Below, piece after piece: positions 1 to 8,149 of a DNA stretch of 64,000 bases. Source of the DNA: Streptomyces sp. WMMB 322 (GTDB lineage Bacteria; Actinomycetota; Actinomycetes; Streptomycetales; Streptomycetaceae); NCBI RefSeq assembly GCF_900090145.1, contig NZ_FMHI01000012.1:62001-126000 (forward strand). The letters run 5' to 3'. Both the position numbers and the translations under genes were made by a program. Below the pieces are notes generated by a model. That model worked only from the letters and a program-made list of their open reading frames with translations. It was not told where the DNA came from and made no database searches. Within the stretch, counting starts at the first letter, position 1; each line of letters begins with the position of its first letter.

Positions 1-30
1 GCGAAGTACGGGGAGGAGCGGGAGAGATGA
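1..30 (+). CDS. 3' end of the gene upstream of pimA (partial)
   Basis: The first nine codons read as a charged C-terminal tail (AKYGEERER) followed by TGA at 28-30. That stop overlaps the pimA ATG at 27 in an ATGA, as in translationally coupled actinobacterial genes. In Streptomyces the gene before pimA is normally the phosphatidylinositol-mannoside acyltransferase (LpxL/HtrB-like). That identity rests on gene order only, since nine residues cannot identify a family. Confidence 0.5.
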   Translation, partial: AKYGEERER

Positions 31-1187
31 GGATCGGCATCGTCTGCCCGTACTCCTGGGACGTCCCGGGCGGCGTGCAGTTTCACGTGCGCGACCTGGC
101 GGAACACCTGGACGGTCTGCGGCACGAGGTGTCCGTGCTGGCGCCGTCGGACGACGAGACTCCGCTGCCGCCGTACGTCGTCTCCGCGGGCCGCGCCGTT
201 CCCGTTCCCTACAACGGCTCCGTCGCGCGGCTGAACTTCGGCTTCCTCTCCGCGGCCCGCGTACGGCGCTGGGTGCACGACGGCCGGTTCGACGTGCTGC
301 ACATCCACGAGCCGGCCACGCCCTCCCTCGCGCTGCTCACCTGCTGGGCGGCGCAGGGCCCCATCGTCGCCACGTTCCACACCTCCAACCCGCGCTCGCG
401 GGCGATGATCGCGGCGTACCCGATCCTGCAGCCGGCGCTGGAGAAGATCAGTGCGCGGATCGCGGTGAGCGAGTACGCGCGGCGCACGTTCGTCGAGCAC
501 CTCGGCGGCGACGCCGTCGTCATCCCCAACGGCGTCGACGTGGACTTCTTCGCGCGCGCCCAGCCGAAGGCCGAATGGCAGGGCGGCACGATCGGCTTCA
601 TCGGACGGATCGACGAGCCGCGCAAGGGACTTCCCGTCCTGATGAAGGCCCTGCCCCGCATTCTCCGATCGCTGCCCGGTACGCGGCTGCTGGTCGCCGG
701 GCGGGGCGACGAGGAGGAGGCGGTCGGCGGCCTTCCCGAACACGTGCGGGAGCGGGTCGAGTTCCTCGGCATGGTCAGCGACGAGGACAAGGCGCGCCTG
801 CTGCGCAGCGTCGACCTGTACGTCGCGCCCAACACCGGAGGCGAGTCCTTCGGGATCATCCTCGTCGAGGCCATGTCGGCCGGTGCGCCGGTGCTCGCCA
901 GCGACCTGGACGCCTTCGCCCAGGTGCTCGACGGGGGAGGGGCCGGCGAACTCTTCCCGAACGAGGACCCCGACGCCCTCGCGGACGCCGCCGTGCGGCT
1001 GCTGAGCGACACGGAGCGGCGGGAGCGGCTGCGCACATACGGGAGCCGCCACGTCCGGCGCTTCGACTGGTCCACTGTCGGCGCCGACATCCTCTCCGTC
1101 TACGAGACCGTCGCCGACGGCGCAGCCGCCGTGGCGCCCGACGAACGCATCGGATTCCGCGCCCGTTTCGGCCTGGCCCGTGACTGA
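27..1187 (+). CDS. pimA: Phosphatidyl-myo-inositol alpha-mannosyltransferase PimA
   Basis: 386 aa, GT4-family GT-B glycosyltransferase. It transfers mannose from GDP-mannose to phosphatidyl-myo-inositol at the inner face of the membrane, the first step of PIM synthesis. The N-terminal Rossmann half carries the glycine loop PGGVQFHV (about residues 14-21). The C-terminal half carries the GT4 donor-site E-x7-E signature GGESFGIILVEAM (E273 and E281) and ends in the usual crossover helix. There is no signal peptide or membrane span, as expected for this peripheral enzyme. The ATG at 27 follows a purine-rich GGAGGAG ribosome site and overlaps the previous stop, so it is probably coupled to the upstream PIM gene. 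Confidence 0.9.
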   Translation: MRIGIVCPYSWDVPGGVQFHVRDLAEHLDGLRHEVSVLAPSDDETPLPPYVVSAGRAVPVPYNGSVARLNFGFLSAARVRRWVHDGRFDVLHIHEPATPSLALLTCWAAQGPIVATFHTSNPRSRAMIAAYPILQPALEKISARIAVSEYARRTFVEHLGGDAVVIPNGVDVDFFARAQPKAEWQGGTIGFIGRIDEPRKGLPVLMKALPRILRSLPGTRLLVAGRGDEEEAVGGLPEHVRERVEFLGMVSDEDKARLLRSVDLYVAPNTGGESFGIILVEAMSAGAPVLASDLDAFAQVLDGGGAGELFPNEDPDALADAAVRLLSDTERRERLRTYGSRHVRRFDWSTVGADILSVYETVADGAAAVAPDERIGFRARFGLARD

Positions 1188-1319
1188 ACGCGCCGGGTGG
1201 CCCGGGGCGTGTGCCGCCGGTCCGGACCGCGCCGGGCGGCCCGGCGGCCCGCACGCGTGCGGCCGGTGACGGCCGAAGTGCCCGCAGACAGCTGACGAAC
1301 GAGGGAGAGCGCGGCAGCG

Positions 1320-1880
1320 ATGCCCACCATGACCACTGTGATCCTGCTCGTCGTAGCCGTGCTGCTCATCGGCGTCTACCTCAGCTGGACCGCCGGACGC
1401 CTCGACCGGCTGCACGCCCGCATCGACGCCGCGCGTGCGGCGCTGGACGCGCAGTTGCTCCGGCGCGCCTCCATCGCACAGGAGCTGGCGACCGCCGGGG
1501 TGCTCGACCCGGCGGCGTCGATGGTCCTGTACCAGGCCGCGCACGACGCCAGACAGGCACCGGAGGAGCAGCGTGAGGTCGCCGAGAGCGAACTCAGCCA
1601 GGCGCTGCGAGCCGTCTTCGACACCGGCGCCCAGGTCGAGGCCGTACGTGCGGCGCCGGGCGGAGAGGACGCGGCCGTCGAACTCGCCGCGGCCGTACGG
1701 CGGGTACCGATGGCCCGCCGTTTCCACAACGACGCGGTGCGCGCCGCGCGTGCGCTCCGGCGCCACCGCACCGTCCGCTGGCTCCGCCTCGCCGGCTACG
1801 CGCCCTTCCCCCTCGCCTTCGAGATGGACGACGAGCCACCGCCGGCCCTGGCCGACCGGGGCAACGGAGCGCCCGGGTAG
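1320..1880 (+). CDS. LemA-like membrane-anchored protein of unknown function
   Basis: 186 aa. One N-terminal membrane span (about residues 5-23) is followed directly by a long alanine/arginine-rich helical region with heptad character (about 25-150). Near the C-terminus the segment RRFHNDAVRAAR resembles the LemA-family motif (F/Y)YNDAVRxYN, and the protein ends in a short acidic tail. I read it as an N-in membrane anchor with a cytoplasmic or external helical bundle. No catalytic motif is visible. The gene lies 132 nt after pimA on the same strand. A second in-frame ATG at 1329 is an alternative start; 1320 is preferred because it is nearer the GGAGAGCG at about 1304. LemA membership is a motif-level inference. 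Confidence 0.7.
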   Translation: MPTMTTVILLVVAVLLIGVYLSWTAGRLDRLHARIDAARAALDAQLLRRASIAQELATAGVLDPAASMVLYQAAHDARQAPEEQREVAESELSQALRAVFDTGAQVEAVRAAPGGEDAAVELAAAVRRVPMARRFHNDAVRAARALRRHRTVRWLRLAGYAPFPLAFEMDDEPPPALADRGNGAPG

Positions 1881-1931
1881 ACGCGGCGGACGCCGCGGCG
1901 GGCGGCTGCTCGGCGAGAGGCAGGCGGACGA

Positions 1932-1990
1932 GGGGGCGAGCAGGGGACGAGAGGGAGGCGAGGGGGCGAGAGGGGCAGAGGGGCGCGGGG
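1932..1990 (+). repeat. G-run array with G-quadruplex potential upstream of pdxS
   Basis: On the plus strand this stretch has seven runs of three to five G separated by spacers of three to six bases and contains no T. That satisfies the usual G-quadruplex sequence rule several times over. It lies in the 259-nt gene-free gap before pdxS, about 150 nt upstream of the start. Whether it is transcribed as part of the pdxS leader is unknown. Confidence 0.6.
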
Positions 1991-2139
1991 CTGGAGCTCC
2001 GCCTGGTACTTCGGGGCGCCCGGCGGGCAGTCCACCGCAGCCGAATTGGCCCTTTTCCAAGGCCACCCCGTTCCGGGACCGTGTATGCAGCGGACCTACC
2101 ATGGTCCTGTCGTACTTTTCCTGTCGAGTGAGGTCATAC

Positions 2140-3069
2140 GTGTCCAGCCCGTCTTCCGTGCCCTCTGTCACATCGGCCGCCCAGTCCCCCGAGACCGGCA
2201 CCGCGCGTGTCAAGCGCGGCATGGCCGAGCAGCTCAAGGGCGGCGTGATCATGGACGTCGTGACGCCGGAGCAGGCGAAGATCGCCGAGGACGCCGGTGC
2301 CGTCGCGGTCATGGCGCTCGAGCGGGTCCCCGCCGACATCCGCAAGGACGGCGGTGTCGCGCGGATGTCCGACCCCGACATGATCGAGGGCATCATCGAG
2401 GCCGTCACCATCCCGGTCATGGCCAAGTCCCGCATCGGCCACTTCGTCGAGGCCCAGCTCCTCCAGGCGCTGGGCGTGGACTACATCGACGAGTCCGAGG
2501 TCCTCACCCCGGCCGACGAGGTCAACCACAGCGACAAGTTCGCCTTCACCACGCCCTTCGTGTGCGGCGCCACCAATCTCGGAGAGGCCCTGCGGCGCAT
2601 CTCCGAGGGAGCCGCCATGATCCGCTCCAAGGGGGAGGCGGGCACGGGGAACGTCGTCGAGGCCGTGCGGCACATGCGCCAGATCAACGGCGACATCGGC
2701 AGGCTCAAGTCGCTGGACAGCCACGAGCTGTACGGCGCCGCCAAGGAGCTGCGCGCACCGTACGAGCTGGTCAGGGAGGTCGCCGCGCTGGGCAAGCTGC
2801 CGGTGGTCCTCTTCTCCGCCGGCGGTGTCGCCACCCCCGCGGACGCCGCGCTGATGCGCCAACTCGGCGCGGAGGGCGTCTTCGTCGGCTCCGGGATCTT
2901 CAAGTCCGGCGACCCGGCCAAGCGTGCCGCGGCGATCGTGAAGGCGACGACCTTCTACGACGACCCGAAGATCATCGCCGATGCGTCACGCGGTCTCGGT
3001 GAGGCCATGGTGGGCATCAACTGCGACACCCTTCCCGAGGGCGAGCGGTACGCCTCCCGCGGCTGGTGA
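2140..3069 (+). CDS. pdxS: Pyridoxal 5'-phosphate synthase subunit PdxS
   Basis: 309 aa (beta/alpha)8-barrel synthase subunit of the DXP-independent route. It makes PLP from ribose 5-phosphate, glyceraldehyde 3-phosphate and the ammonia supplied by PdxT, in a 12+12 complex. The Schiff-base lysine is K96 in AKSRIGHF, the second catalytic lysine is K164 in RSKGEAGTGN, and D39 sits in IMDVVTPEQ. The C-terminal phosphate loop FVGSGIFKS is intact. The GTG at 2140 is chosen because GAGGT lies about six bases upstream and the resulting short, variable Ser/Pro/Thr leader matches streptomycete PdxS; GTG 2128 is also in frame. pdxT follows after 79 nt. Confidence 0.95.
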   Translation: MSSPSSVPSVTSAAQSPETGTARVKRGMAEQLKGGVIMDVVTPEQAKIAEDAGAVAVMALERVPADIRKDGGVARMSDPDMIEGIIEAVTIPVMAKSRIGHFVEAQLLQALGVDYIDESEVLTPADEVNHSDKFAFTTPFVCGATNLGEALRRISEGAAMIRSKGEAGTGNVVEAVRHMRQINGDIGRLKSLDSHELYGAAKELRAPYELVREVAALGKLPVVLFSAGGVATPADAALMRQLGAEGVFVGSGIFKSGDPAKRAAAIVKATTFYDDPKIIADASRGLGEAMVGINCDTLPEGERYASRGW

Positions 3070-3148
3070 GGCGCTTCGCGCCGCCGGCCCCGCACCCGCC
3101 CTCGGACCCGGGCGAGGAATTCAACACCCGCACGAGAGGGACCTGTTC

Positions 3149-3760
3149 GTGAGCACCCCCACCGTCGGCGTCCTCGCCCTGCAGGGCGACGTCCGCGAGC
3201 ACTTCGCCGCCCTGGCGGCAGCGGGCGCCCGCGCGTGTGCCGTGCGGCGGCCCGAGGAACTGGCCTCGGTCGACGGCCTGGTGGTCCCCGGCGGCGAGTC
3301 GACCACGATCTCCAAGCTGGCCGCCCTCTTCGGCCTGATGGAGCCGCTGCGCGAGCGCGTGCGGGCGGGAATGCCGGCCTACGGTTCCTGTGCGGGCATG
3401 ATCCTGCTCGCGGACAAGATCCTGGGCGCCGCCCCCGTCGCATCCGGCGCGCAGGAGCAGGAGACCATCGGCGGAATCGACATGCTCGTGCGCCGAAACG
3501 CCTTCGGGCGCCAGAACGAGTCCTTCGAGGCTCCGCTCGACGTCAAGGGCGTGCAGGGCGGCCCCGTCGAGGGCGTGTTCATCAGGGCCCCATGGGTGGA
3601 GTCCACGGGAGAGCGCGCCGAGATCCTGGCCGTACACGACGGGCACACCGTCGCTGTGCGCCAGGACGCCCTGCTGGCGACGTCCTTCCATCCCGAACTC
3701 ACGGGTGACCACCGCGTGCACGCGATGTTCGTGGAGATGGTGCGCAGCGCGCAGGGCTGA
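3149..3760 (+). CDS. pdxT: Glutaminase subunit of PLP synthase PdxT
   Basis: 203 aa class I glutamine amidotransferase. It hydrolyses glutamine and channels ammonia into PdxS. Nucleophile C81 lies in GSCAGMI, and H181 and E183 in SFHPELTGD complete the triad. The oxyanion strand PGGEST is present. The GTG at 3149 follows GAGAGGG at a good distance and yields the family-typical start PTVGVLALQGD. It lies directly downstream of its partner pdxS and is presumably cotranscribed. Confidence 0.95.
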   Translation: MSTPTVGVLALQGDVREHFAALAAAGARACAVRRPEELASVDGLVVPGGESTTISKLAALFGLMEPLRERVRAGMPAYGSCAGMILLADKILGAAPVASGAQEQETIGGIDMLVRRNAFGRQNESFEAPLDVKGVQGGPVEGVFIRAPWVESTGERAEILAVHDGHTVAVRQDALLATSFHPELTGDHRVHAMFVEMVRSAQG

Positions 3761-3858
3761 CCACCCGGTGTGCGCGCCGGTTTTCGACCGCTCGTGCCTG
3801 AAGGTGCGCGGGCCCCGGGCCGGGGAGCGGGGCGGTCGGTGCGCTGAGCCGCTGGCGG

Positions 3859-3864
3859 TAGGAT
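3859..3864 (+). promoter_or_regulatory. Possible -10 hexamer for yebC
   Basis: TAGGAT lies 42 nt before the yebC start, in the form common at streptomycete vegetative promoters. No convincing -35 lies 17-18 nt upstream, so support is the hexamer alone. Confidence 0.3.
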
Positions 3865-3906
3865 CTCCGCGTCGGTTCATGTCGGTGACGTCGAAGGAGC
3901 GAGGCT

Positions 3907-4665
3907 GTGTCCGGCCACTCTAAGTGGGCAACCACCAAGCACAAGAAGGCCGTGATCGATGCCAAGCGCGGCAAACTCTTCGCCAAGCTGATCAAGAACA
4001 TCGAGGTCGCCGCCCGTACGGGAGGGGCCGACCCCGACGGCAACCCGACGCTCTACGACGCCATTCAGAAGGCGAAGAAGAGCTCGGTCCCCAACAAGAA
4101 CATCGACAGCGCGGTCAAGCGCGGCGCCGGCCTCGAGGCGGGCGGTGCCGACTACGAGACGATCATGTACGAGGGCTACGGCCCGAACGGTGTCGCGGTG
4201 CTCATCGAGTGCCTCACCGACAACCGCAACCGCGCCGCCTCCGACGTGCGTGTCGCCATGACCCGCAACGGCGGCTCCATGGCCGACCCGGGCTCGGTCT
4301 CGTATCTCTTCAACCGCAAGGGCGTCGTGATCGTCCCCAAGGGCGGTGACGGGCTCTCCGAGGACGACGTGCTCGCGGCGGTCCTCGAGGCCGGTGCCGA
4401 GGAAGTCAACGACCTGGGCGAGAACTTCGAGGTCATCAGCGAGGCCACCGACCTCGTCGCGGTGCGCACCGCCCTGGTGGACGCGGGAATCGACTACGAG
4501 TCCGCCGACAACAGCTTCCTGCCCAGCGTGCAGGTGCCGCTGGAGGAGGACGGCGCCCGCAAGATCTTCAAGCTGATCGACGCGCTCGAGGACAGCGACG
4601 ACGTGCAGAACGTCTTCGCCAACTTCGACGTCGACGACGAGGTCATGGCGAAGGTCGACGCCTGA
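3907..4665 (+). CDS. yebC: YebC/PmpR-family protein
   Basis: 252 aa. It begins with the family hallmark SGHSKWATTKHKK and has the three-domain length of YebC/TACO1. Members were annotated as DNA-binding regulators; more recent work on bacterial homologues points to a role in relieving ribosome stalling. The gene sits upstream of ruvCAB, a very widespread linkage. The GTG at 3907 is preceded by AAGGAG. Function at the level of this organism cannot be read from the sequence. Confidence 0.93.
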   Translation: MSGHSKWATTKHKKAVIDAKRGKLFAKLIKNIEVAARTGGADPDGNPTLYDAIQKAKKSSVPNKNIDSAVKRGAGLEAGGADYETIMYEGYGPNGVAVLIECLTDNRNRAASDVRVAMTRNGGSMADPGSVSYLFNRKGVVIVPKGGDGLSEDDVLAAVLEAGAEEVNDLGENFEVISEATDLVAVRTALVDAGIDYESADNSFLPSVQVPLEEDGARKIFKLIDALEDSDDVQNVFANFDVDDEVMAKVDA

Positions 4666-4674
4666 GGCACCGCG

Positions 4675-4704
4675 CGGCCGCCGCGCGGGCGGCCGCCGCG
4701 CGGG
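4675..4704 (+). repeat. Tandem 15-bp GC repeat after yebC
   Basis: Two identical 15-bp units (CGGCCGCCGCGCGGG) follow the yebC stop directly. They are pure GC and can fold on themselves, so they may serve as part of a transcription end, but there is no T-tract. Confidence 0.5.
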
Positions 4705-4809
4705 CGTGCCGCCACCGCCCGCCGCGTGCGCCGCGCCGTCGCCGACGTCCCGCAACTGCCGCCGGGAGCGGGCCTGTTGGCGTGCCCGTACCGGCAGGTT
4801 GCCGCCGGA

Positions 4810-4832
4810 TTGTCGGTGCCTGCCGATAACCT
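4810..4832 (+). promoter_or_regulatory. DNA-damage (RecA-NDp/PafBC-type) promoter of ruvCAB
   Basis: TTGTCGGTG, eight bases, then TAACCT is a full match to the mycobacterial LexA-independent damage promoter motif TTGTCRGTG-N8-TANNNT, which is activated by PafBC. The predicted transcript start (about 4839) lies about 40 nt before the ruvC GTG. The match and spacing are visible in the sequence; regulation by PafBC in this organism is inferred. Confidence 0.7.
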
Positions 4833-4877
4833 GCGGGAACACAGTCGGAGCGCGAGGCGTGAGCGAGGAGGACGGGC

Positions 4878-5477
4878 GTGCGTGTGCTCGGTGTCGATCC
4901 GGGACTGACCCGCTGCGGCCTCGGAGTGGTCGAGGGCGTCGCCGGGAGGCCGCTGACGATGAAGGCGGTCGGCGTCGTCCGCACGCCGGCCGACATCTCC
5001 GTCGCCGAGCGCCTCGTGCTGATCGAGCAGGGGGTCGAGCAGTGGCTCGACGCGCACCGGCCCGAAGCCGTCGCCGTGGAGCGGGTGTTCAGCCAGCACA
5101 ACGTCCGCACCGTGATGGGGACGGCTCAGGCGAGCGCGGTCGCGATGCTGTGCTCCGCACGCCGCGGCCTGCCCGTGGAACTCCACACTCCCAGTGAGGT
5201 GAAGGCCGCGGTCACCGGCGCCGGCAGGGCGGAGAAGGCGCAGGTCGGCACGATGGTCATGCGGCTTCTGCGGCTCGACGGACCACCCCGCCCGGCCGAC
5301 GCCGCCGACGCCCTCGCGCTCGCGATCTGCCACATCTGGCGCGCTCCGGTGCAGCAGCGCCTCAACCGCCTCCAGCAGGCGCACGCGAGGCACTCCACTG
5401 CCTCCTCCCGAACGCCCGGCGCGCAGGCTGCCGTCGCGGACGGCACCGCACGAGCCCCGAAAGGCACCGCCCGATGA
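4878..5477 (+). CDS. ruvC: Holliday junction resolvase RuvC
   Basis: 199 aa endonuclease that cuts Holliday junctions symmetrically in complex with RuvAB. All four metal-binding acidic residues stand at the E. coli positions: D7 in GVDPGLTRCG, E68 in AVERVF, and D141 and D144 in RPADAADALA. The C-terminus is about 25 residues longer than in E. coli and is low-complexity. The GTG at 4878 follows a perfect GAGGAGG. The stop overlaps the ruvA ATG, so the two genes are translationally coupled. Confidence 0.95.
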   Translation: MRVLGVDPGLTRCGLGVVEGVAGRPLTMKAVGVVRTPADISVAERLVLIEQGVEQWLDAHRPEAVAVERVFSQHNVRTVMGTAQASAVAMLCSARRGLPVELHTPSEVKAAVTGAGRAEKAQVGTMVMRLLRLDGPPRPADAADALALAICHIWRAPVQQRLNRLQQAHARHSTASSRTPGAQAAVADGTARAPKGTAR

Positions 5478-6109
5478 TCGCCTTCGTATCCGGCACGATC
5501 GCCTCACTCGCCCCCGACACCGCAGTCGTCGAAGTGGGCGGCGTGGGCATGGCCGTGCAGTGCACGCCGGGCACGCTCGCCCAGCTGCGTGTCGGGCGGC
5601 ACGCCAGGCTCGCAACCTCCCTCGTCGTACGGGAGGACTCGCTGACCCTCTACGGATTCGACGACGAAGACGCCCGGCAGACCTTCGAGTTGCTGCAGAC
5701 CGCGAGCGGTGTCGGGCCGCGTCTGGCCCAGGCCATGCTGGCCGTCCACCCGCCCGACGCGCTGCGGGCAGCCGTCTCCAGCGGCGACGAGAAGGCTCTT
5801 ACAGCCGTTCCGGGCATCGGGAAGAAGGGCGCGCAGAAGCTGCTGCTGGAGCTGAAGGACCGCCTCGGCGAGCCCGTCTCCGCCGCCGCGGCCCACCTTC
5901 CGGGGCAGGGAGCCGGTGCGGCGGGCGCCGGTGGCTGGCGCGGCCAACTGCACTCCGCGCTCGTGGGGTTGGGGTATGCGGGACGGGAGGCGGACGAGGC
6001 AGTCGAGGCCGTCGCCCCGCAGGCCGAGGAGGCGGCGGCCTCCGGCGCGGAACCCCCGGTGCCCCAGCTGCTGCGCGCCGCGCTCCAGACGCTGAACCGG
6101 GCGCGGTGA
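5474..6109 (+). CDS. ruvA: Holliday junction branch migration protein RuvA
   Basis: 211 aa. RuvA tetramers hold the four-way junction in an open square for the RuvB motor. The N-terminal OB domain (about 1-63) starts MIAFVSGTIASL. Paired helix-hairpin-helix segments follow, including ASGVGPRLAQAML and VPGIGKKGAQKLLLELKD. A Gly/Ala-rich linker leads to the C-terminal RuvB-contacting three-helix domain with SALVGLGYAGREADEAV. Start ATG 5474 overlaps the ruvC stop as ATGA. Confidence 0.95.
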   Translation: MIAFVSGTIASLAPDTAVVEVGGVGMAVQCTPGTLAQLRVGRHARLATSLVVREDSLTLYGFDDEDARQTFELLQTASGVGPRLAQAMLAVHPPDALRAAVSSGDEKALTAVPGIGKKGAQKLLLELKDRLGEPVSAAAAHLPGQGAGAAGAGGWRGQLHSALVGLGYAGREADEAVEAVAPQAEEAAASGAEPPVPQLLRAALQTLNRAR

Positions 6110-6253
6110 GCCGCCCGGTGACGCCGCGCAGGAGCCTCGCGGAGGCTTTGCCGGGAGCGCCGCAGTTGCGGCACCGCGACGCGGTCCCGCTTCCGCCGCC
6201 GCCCGGGAACCACACGCACGGCCCGTGCACCACCACAGTCGGAGGCAGTCGCC

Positions 6254-7354
<1,101 letters not shown>

Positions 7355-7400
7355 CGCGGACAGCCTCGCCCGACCAGGAACCCCCGTGGCACGCTTGACG

Positions 7401-7430
7401 TTGTTCCATTGGCGAGGGCTCGCTTAGACT
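7401..7430 (+). promoter_or_regulatory. Probable promoter of yajC-secD-secF
   Basis: TTGTTC (7401-7406) and TAGACT (7425-7430) are separated by 18 bp in the gap between ruvB and yajC, about 88 nt before the yajC GTG. Nearby TTGACG (7395-7400) is a better -35 hexamer but its 24-bp spacing is too long. Confidence 0.5.
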
Positions 7431-7517
7431 CCGCCGACGCCGCGCCTTCACGGGCGGCACGCCCACCCCGAATCCAGGCCGCTTCACCCGCGGTCCGTCG
7501 AAGGACTTTCTCCCGCC

Positions 7518-8021
7518 GTGAATATCGTTACTCTCCTCCCCTTCATCGTGCTCATCGGGGCCATGTTCCTGATGACCCGGTCCGCCAAGAACAAGCAGCG
7601 TCAGGCCGCCAAGATGCGTGACGCGATGACGCCGGGCACCGGTGTCCGGACGATCGGCGGCATGTACGCCACCGTCAAGGAGATCCGCGACGACACGGTC
7701 CTCCTTGAGGTGGCTCCCGGTACGCACGCCCTCTACGCCAAGAACGCCGTCGGCGCCGTGCTCGAGCAGGAGGAGTACGAGCGGATCGTGAACGGCACGT
7801 CCGGCGAGCTCGGGATCGGCGAGACCGTCGTCCCGGACGACGCCTCCTCGCTCACCTCGGACGACGACGCCGACGGCTCCAAGGTGGACTTCGCCAAGGA
7901 GGACGGCGCGGACTCCTCGTCCGCCGAGGACGCCACGACTGCGGCGGACGCGAAGGACGAGCAGACAAAGGGCGACGACCGGCCCGAGGATGCCAAGCGG
8001 AAGGGCACCGACTCCGAGTAA
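7518..8021 (+). CDS. yajC: Preprotein translocase accessory subunit YajC
   Basis: 167 aa. A single N-terminal membrane span (NIVTLLPFIVLIGAMFLMT, about 2-20) is followed by the conserved cytoplasmic stretch KNKQRQAAKMRDAMTPGTG and the GMYATVKEI beta segment. The C-terminal half is a long Asp/Glu/Lys-rich tail typical of streptomycete YajC. It associates with SecDF to assist SecYEG. The start is GTG 7518. It is followed by secD and secF in the standard order. Confidence 0.9.
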   Translation: MNIVTLLPFIVLIGAMFLMTRSAKNKQRQAAKMRDAMTPGTGVRTIGGMYATVKEIRDDTVLLEVAPGTHALYAKNAVGAVLEQEEYERIVNGTSGELGIGETVVPDDASSLTSDDDADGSKVDFAKEDGADSSSAEDATTAADAKDEQTKGDDRPEDAKRKGTDSE

Positions 8022-8027
8022 TGTCGG

Positions 8028-8059
8028 CGCCGCCGGGCCACTGACCGGGCCCGGCGGCG
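8028..8059 (+). terminator. GC hairpin between yajC and secD
   Basis: A perfect 12-bp stem (8028-8039 with 8048-8059) closes an 8-nt loop just after the yajC stop. There is no T-tract. It could be a partial terminator or an RNA-stabilising element that adjusts secDF output relative to yajC. Confidence 0.5.
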
Positions 8060-8149
8060 GAGCACGTCCGCAGACCATTTGTGCGCCGCGTGGCGGCCCC
8101 CCTCAACTCCCGGGCCGGCACCGGCTGCTGGGACAGGAGAGACGAGAAG

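Noticed and set aside
4810..4832. LexA-type SOS box at ruvC
   Set aside because: No GAAC-N4-GTTC-like palindrome is present in the gap; the sequence fits the LexA-independent motif instead.
7395..7430. TTGACG with TAGACT as the yajC promoter
   Set aside because: The spacing is 24 bp; TTGTTC at 7401 with 18 bp is more plausible.
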